NCBI GenBank assembly: GCA_009726075.1
Contig: WLND01000040.1
Location: 1 to 8,857 of the forward strand
DNA: 8,857 nucleotides
Direction: 5' to 3'
Source of the DNA: Actinomycetota bacterium
GTDB lineage: Bacteria > Actinomycetota > Actinomycetes > S36-B12
Part shown: piece by piece, positions 5,223-8,857 of the stretch
Position numbering within the stretch: position 1 is the first letter of the stretch
Layout of the letters: the number at the start of each line of letters is the position of its first letter
Notes under the pieces: model-generated
What the model was told of the DNA's origin: nothing
Seen by the model: only the letters and a program-made list of their open reading frames with translations
Databases searched by the model: none
Program-made: the position numbers and the translations under genes

Positions 5223-6200
5223 GTGAGGGGCAACATGGGTCGCATCGTGCTCGTGACGGGAGCCTCCCGGTATCTCGGCAGTCGCATCGCCGAGAACCTG
5301 GCAGGCGATCCGGGCGTTGACCGGGTCATCGGCGTTGATGTGGTGCCTCCTGTTGTCCCGATCCCGGGCATTGATTTCATTCGAGCGGACATCCGCAATC
5401 CGGTCATCGCCAAGGTCATGGGCGATGCCCGGGTCGATACCGTCGTGCACATGGGCGTCATCGCAACTCCCAAGCAGGCCGGCGGACGCAGCACGATGAA
5501 AGAGATCAACGTCATCGGCACCATGCAGCTGCTGGCGGCCTGCCAGAAGACGCCGAGCCTTCAGTCGCTGGTCGTGAAGTCGACGTCAGGCGTCTATGGA
5601 TGCGGCGCGAAAGACCCGGCGATGTTCACCGAGGACATGGAACCCAAGCACGCCCCGACGGCGGGCTGGCCAAAGGATTCCTCCGAGGTCGAGGGCTATG
5701 TGCGCGGCTTCGCCCGTCGGAGACCCGACGTGGCGGTCACGACCTTTAGGTTCGCGAACTTCATGGGACGTCACATCGACACCGCCATGAGCGCCTATTT
5801 CTCGCTCCCGGTCATTCCGACCGTGCTCGGCTACGACGCGAGGCTCCAGTTCATTCACGTGGACGACGGGCTCGAGATCCTGCGCAGGGCGGTGCACGCG
5901 CGGCAGGTCGGCACGTTCAATGTGGCAGGGGATGGGGTGATGACCCTGTCGCAGGCGATCAGGCTCTCCGGCCACCTGCGGCTGGCGCTGCCCGAGTTCC
6001 TCCTGACCCCGGTCGGTCGCAGCCTGAGCAGCGCGGGGCTGCTTGATTTCTCGTACGAGCAGGTGCGCTTCATCACCTACGGTCGAGTTCTTGACACCTC
6101 ACTGGTCTCGCGTACCTTTGATTACCGGCCCGACCGCACCACCCAGGAGGCCTTCGAGGACTTCCTGGCACGCGGTGAGGAGATGAGCGATGTCGCCTGA
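5223..6200 (+). CDS. NAD-dependent epimerase/dehydratase-like SDR (Rv0501/'galE2'-like) lacking the catalytic Tyr
   Basis: A 325-residue (GTG 5223) or 321-residue (ATG 5235) extended short-chain dehydrogenase/reductase fold. The N-terminal Rossmann motif is VTGASRYLG (residues 11-19), D39 ends strand 2 as expected for NAD binding, and RADIRNP, VDTVVHMG and VVKSTSGVYG (117-126) follow. The family Y-x3-K is not intact: K151 (GWPKDS) is at the right distance from the Ser/Thr motif, but position 147 is Ala. The protein resembles mycobacterial Rv0501, annotated galE2, which from memory also reads GFPKD there, so the loss may be a family trait and true UDP-galactose epimerase activity is doubtful. 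GTG 5223 uses the GGAGGG in the upstream hairpin; ATG 5235 uses the free GAGGGG at 5225-5230, so the start is unsettled. Its end overlaps the acyltransferase gene by 11 nt, implying coupled translation. Confidence 0.88.
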   Translation: MRGNMGRIVLVTGASRYLGSRIAENLAGDPGVDRVIGVDVVPPVVPIPGIDFIRADIRNPVIAKVMGDARVDTVVHMGVIATPKQAGGRSTMKEINVIGTMQLLAACQKTPSLQSLVVKSTSGVYGCGAKDPAMFTEDMEPKHAPTAGWPKDSSEVEGYVRGFARRRPDVAVTTFRFANFMGRHIDTAMSAYFSLPVIPTVLGYDARLQFIHVDDGLEILRRAVHARQVGTFNVAGDGVMTLSQAIRLSGHLRLALPEFLLTPVGRSLSSAGLLDFSYEQVRFITYGRVLDTSLVSRTFDYRPDRTTQEAFEDFLARGEEMSDVA

Positions 6201-7227
6201 AGCGCGCATCATTCCGATCGACGCAGCAGCCAACCGCCTCTCACCGTCCAAGGCGGCAAGGCTCGTGGGGAACACGGGCCCGCAGCCTGCGGCCAGGAGG
6301 AGCACGAAGGTGGCGTCCGCGCCCCCTGCCGGTGAAGCGACGCCTCCAGTCGAGCCCCCTTCCGACTCAGAGCTCAGCGCCCTGCCCGACGAACTGCGGG
6401 CCACGCTGGAGCAGGTCTGGGAGTTCATCGAGCGCCGACGCGCCGGCGACTACGCCGTCGATGAGTTCGGATTCGATGCTGAGCTCAACGACCACGTCCT
6501 CATGGCGATACTGCGGCCGCTCTACCGGTCGTGGTTTCGCGTCGAGTCGTCCGGCCTGGAAAACGTCCCTGCAACGACGGGCGCGCTCGTCGTCGCGAAC
6601 CACTCGGGCACCGTGGCCTTTGACGCGATGATGACCCAGGTAGCCCTGCTCGATGACCACCCCGCCCATCGCCACCTGCGGATGCTCGGGGCCAACCTGG
6701 TCTTCCAGACCCCCTTTCTCGGGGAGCTCGCTCGCAAGGCGGGCCACACGCTCGCCTGCACCCCCGATGCGGAGCGGCTGCTCGGCCGGGGCGAGGTGGT
6801 CGGCGTCTGGCCCGAGGGGTTCAAGGGCATCGGCAAGCCATTCAGCGACCGCTACAAGCTCCAGCGCTTCGGCCGAGGCGGATTCGTGGCCGCGGCCCTG
6901 CGCATGAAGGCCCCGATCATCCCGACCGCGATCGTCGGAGCCGAAGAGATCTACCCGATGATCGCCAACGCGAAGACCGTGGCCCGCCTGCTGGGCCTCC
7001 CGTACTTCCCGATCACCCCGACCTTTCCGATGCTCGGTCCGCTCGGACTGGTGCCGCTGCCGAGCAAGTGGTTCATCCACTTCGGTGATCCGATCCCGAC
7101 CGACCAGTACCCGGATGGCGCCGCGGACGATCCGATGCTCGTGTTCAACCTCACCGATCAGGTGCGCGAGCAGATCCAGCAGTCGCTGTACCGCCTGCTC
7201 ATGAAACGTCCGTCCGTCTTCGGGTAG
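6190..7227 (+). CDS. PlsC/LPLAT-family acyltransferase (Rv0502-like)
   Basis: A 345-residue lysophospholipid/glycerol acyltransferase-family protein, presumably membrane-associated and transferring fatty acyl groups to a glycerolipid or related acceptor. Residues 1-65 are rich in Ala, Pro, Ser and charged residues and look disordered. The catalytic region starts with VVANHSGTVAFDAMM (134-148). The His-Asp pair is H138...D145, six residues apart rather than the four of the classical HX4D motif. The acceptor-binding block is WPEGFKG (207-213), followed by FGRGGFVAAALR (227-238) and IIPTAIVGAEEIYP (243-256), equivalent to the PlsC EG and IP(V/T) blocks. It resembles mycobacterial Rv0502 by context and motifs, from memory. 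ATG 6190 overlaps the end of the SDR gene, and GAGGAGA (6177-6183) lies 6 nt upstream. Acyl acceptor unknown. The gene ends 51 nt from a convergent gene. Confidence 0.9.
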   Translation: MSPEARIIPIDAAANRLSPSKAARLVGNTGPQPAARRSTKVASAPPAGEATPPVEPPSDSELSALPDELRATLEQVWEFIERRRAGDYAVDEFGFDAELNDHVLMAILRPLYRSWFRVESSGLENVPATTGALVVANHSGTVAFDAMMTQVALLDDHPAHRHLRMLGANLVFQTPFLGELARKAGHTLACTPDAERLLGRGEVVGVWPEGFKGIGKPFSDRYKLQRFGRGGFVAAALRMKAPIIPTAIVGAEEIYPMIANAKTVARLLGLPYFPITPTFPMLGPLGLVPLPSKWFIHFGDPIPTDQYPDGAADDPMLVFNLTDQVREQIQQSLYRLLMKRPSVFG

Positions 7228-7278
7228 CCGAGGAGCGCCGACTTCTCGGGATCAACACCCGGCTCTGGGATCAGCGCC

Positions 7279-8745
7279 TCACGAGGTTGATCGGCAATTC
7301 GCGGACCGCCGAGCCACGGCGCACAGCGCGAACGGCCGGCCCCGGTCATCTCGGTGCTCGAGCGTCCACGACGTCGAACGCGCTCCCGGCGTCGCAATGG
7401 CGTAGCCGAAGCGAACATCGGTCCAGGTGCTCGTCGGCGCCGGGTACGGCGTCGCCAACGGCGACAGAGTCGAGCCATCGAGGTTGCTCAGTGGGCCATA
7501 CGAGGGGGTGTCGTACCCGGTAGCAGGGAAGAGCGAGGAGGCCCCGTTTCCGAGGACGATCTGGCCCGGCTGGCCAGGGATGTTCACCGCCTGAGCCACG
7601 TGGATGTGCGACGAAAGCAGCAGGCTGAAGCCGCCGAGGAGGCCTTGGGCTGCTGCCGCCTGATCTGCCGAGTTCCACACCGGACCGCCATTGGTGAGCT
7701 GGGTGGAGGTCATCCCGAAGATCGGACGGTGGGTGAGGAGCCAAGCTTCGTCCGGTCGGCTCTTCGACACATGGCTCGCTGCCGCGACATAGCTCGACCG
7801 TTGAATGGCTGCAAAGGAACTGACCGTTCCGTCCTGGCCATAGGCCGAGTCGATGACCTCAAGGTCGAGCGTGTGCGCTGTGGCATCGCTCGCGCCGACC
7901 TGCCAGCTTACGTGCCACGTGGGGCTGATGTCGTCGCTCGGCACGACCACGGCCCCGTCGACGATCGAAGGGGCGCACTGGAGGGCCGTTGACCGCTGTG
8001 GGCTGAAGAACAGGAAGAACCCGATGCCACCCCGTGCGCAGGACTCGTGGTTGCCGCGCAACATGAGGATCGGCGCTGCATCGAAGACTGGCTGCATGGG
8101 GATGAGCGCATCGGCGATCCAACCCATCGCACTTCCGGTGACGGGGAGGTTGCCGGGCGGCGGCGGGCTCGATGCGCACAAGCTCTGGTTATCGGCCGGG
8201 CACACCGCCTCCCGATAGAAGTAGTCGCCGAGATTGATGATGACGTCTGGGTTGTCCTTGGCCATATTTCGGCTGATCCGCGCGAGGGGCCAGGCGCTGG
8301 TGTTCGAGCAGTCCTGAACCTCCCATGATGTGATCCGGCATCCACTGTCTCCGCTGATCGCGATGCGCTCGATCCGTCGCGGCAGGGCAGCAGGGATGAC
8401 CCTGCTGCCGACCATGGCACTCACGGTGTCGACCGGGATGCCGCGCTCGCATACTTCGACCGCGGAATACGCCGCCCCGGCTAGCGCGGGCTTGGGCCTC
8501 AGTTGCATCCGCAGGGCGAACGTCCGCCCAGCACCGGTGCTTCCGCTTAGTGCCGGGCAGCCCGCGCCGGATGCGATGACCGCCCGTGCCAGCAGGCCCG
8601 ACGGCACCTCTGATGTCGGTGCGATGAGTGTGTACGCGGCGATCGATGAGGTCGCCGTGTCGGACGCGAACGCCCCCGTAGCTCCTGCCAGCGAGCCGAC
8701 GATGCCGAGGGCGAGGGAAGCCGAAGCGATTCGACGCAATGCCAT
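7279..8745 (-). CDS. Secreted purple acid phosphatase-like metallophosphoesterase
   Basis: A 488-residue protein with a signal peptide: charged MALRR, a hydrophobic stretch and a likely cleavage after AFA (residue 27). The calcineurin-like metallophosphoesterase core shows the five purple-acid-phosphatase blocks in order: GDSG (132-135), GDYFY (173-177, GDxxY with D174 and candidate metal ligand Y177), GNHE (231-234), LLTHRP (H339) and SHIH (379-382, Ser in place of the usual Gly of GHxH). These bind a dinuclear metal centre hydrolysing phosphoesters outside the membrane. Residues 28-120 form an extra N-terminal region of unknown role, and about 90 residues follow the core. Ten cysteines, all beyond the signal peptide, suggest disulfides and an exported fold. 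No good Shine-Dalgarno precedes ATG 8745. It is convergent with the acyltransferase. Substrate is unknown; a nucleotidase or phosphodiesterase is possible. Confidence 0.88.
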   Translation of the reverse strand: MALRRIASASLALGIVGSLAGATGAFASDTATSSIAAYTLIAPTSEVPSGLLARAVIASGAGCPALSGSTGAGRTFALRMQLRPKPALAGAAYSAVEVCERGIPVDTVSAMVGSRVIPAALPRRIERIAISGDSGCRITSWEVQDCSNTSAWPLARISRNMAKDNPDVIINLGDYFYREAVCPADNQSLCASSPPPPGNLPVTGSAMGWIADALIPMQPVFDAAPILMLRGNHESCARGGIGFFLFFSPQRSTALQCAPSIVDGAVVVPSDDISPTWHVSWQVGASDATAHTLDLEVIDSAYGQDGTVSSFAAIQRSSYVAAASHVSKSRPDEAWLLTHRPIFGMTSTQLTNGGPVWNSADQAAAAQGLLGGFSLLLSSHIHVAQAVNIPGQPGQIVLGNGASSLFPATGYDTPSYGPLSNLDGSTLSPLATPYPAPTSTWTDVRFGYAIATPGARSTSWTLEHRDDRGRPFALCAVARRSANCRSTS

Positions 8746-8785
8746 GACCGAAGGCTAGCAACGGAGCCGTGTCACGCCATCCGGA

Positions 8786-8857
8786 CTACTTTGTCGCGCT
8801 GAAGACCGTCACCCGGTTGGAGAGCGCGGGGCGCCCGAAGCCGATCGGGTTGCGGGC
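8786..8857 (-). CDS. C-terminal end of a minus-strand gene (partial, unidentified)
   Basis: Reading the minus strand from the right edge gives 23 open codons and a TAG stop at 8788-8786. The peptide includes NPIGFGRPALSNR and ends in RVTVFSATK, a plausible protein tail. It would lie 40 nt upstream of the phosphatase gene on the same strand. The same bases are also open in another frame, so the call is tentative and no function is assigned. Confidence 0.35.
   Translation of the reverse strand, partial: ARNPIGFGRPALSNRVTVFSATK

Noticed and set aside
6367..7080. Minus-strand open frame of 237 codons opposite the acyltransferase gene
   Set aside because: It is the antisense shadow of a well-supported gene, with low-complexity Arg/Glu/Gly composition and no plausible ribosome binding site or neighbours.
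7228..7278. Bidirectional terminator between the convergent acyltransferase and phosphatase genes
   Set aside because: Only a 4-bp CGGG/CCCG stem and a repeated GGGATCA are visible, with no T-tract on either strand.
7354..7992. Plus-strand open frame of 212 codons over the phosphatase gene
   Set aside because: Arg-rich shadow frame; the minus-strand gene has a signal peptide and five metallophosphoesterase motifs.

Overview
The window is high-GC, densely coded DNA from an actinobacterium (Actinomycetota). Placement rests on gene order and on family-level likeness of the proteins. A run of genes here resembles, from memory, the Rv0498-Rv0502 neighbourhood of Mycobacterium tuberculosis: a TIM-barrel sugar-phosphate isomerase-like protein, proC, a small excisionase/BldC-type helix-turn-helix protein, the tiny ribosomal protein bS22, an Rv0501-like SDR ('galE2') and an Rv0502-like acyltransferase. 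The lineage cannot be resolved further by reading alone. There is no sign of phage, insertion sequence, CRISPR or tRNA; this looks like a chromosomal housekeeping region.

Layout. Positions 1-719 hold the 3' part of a P-type cation ATPase (CtpE-like), whose stop overlaps (GTGA) the start of the isomerase-like gene (716-1501). A proline dehydrogenase-like gene (1530-2444), proC (2479-3276) and an AcuC-type histone-deacetylase-fold deacetylase (3347-4543) follow on the same strand with gaps of 28, 34 and 70 nt. A second plus-strand block carries the HTH gene (4739-4945), the 32-residue bS22 gene (5093-5191), the SDR gene (5223 or 5235 to 6200) and the acyltransferase (6190-7227). The last two overlap by 11 nt. 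A secreted purple-acid-phosphatase-like enzyme lies convergently on the minus strand (8745-7279), and a probable minus-strand gene end sits at the right edge (8857-8786). No gene-free stretch exceeds 300 bases; the largest gaps are 4544-4738 and 4946-5092.

How the genes may fit together. The first block mixes ion transport and small-molecule metabolism, with proC supplying the last step of proline synthesis. The second block couples a putative regulator, a ribosomal protein and two enzymes likely to act on envelope sugars or lipids.

Two observations stand out. The proline dehydrogenase-like protein keeps the length and scaffold of its family, but the motifs that bind proline look altered, including an Arg-Arg pair that reads Gly-Gly; it may be a pseudoenzyme or have a new substrate. 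The regions upstream of the HTH and bS22 genes share one architecture: a 6-9-6 inverted repeat of consensus AWTCGS-N9-SCGAWT whose spacer ends in a TANNNT -10-like hexamer, a shared TGCTCASCGG leader element forming a hairpin arm, and start codons 75 and 76 nt beyond the -10-like box. This suggests a shared regulator, possibly the HTH protein itself, controlling its own gene and a ribosomal protein gene. All family assignments come from reading motifs; no database search was run.
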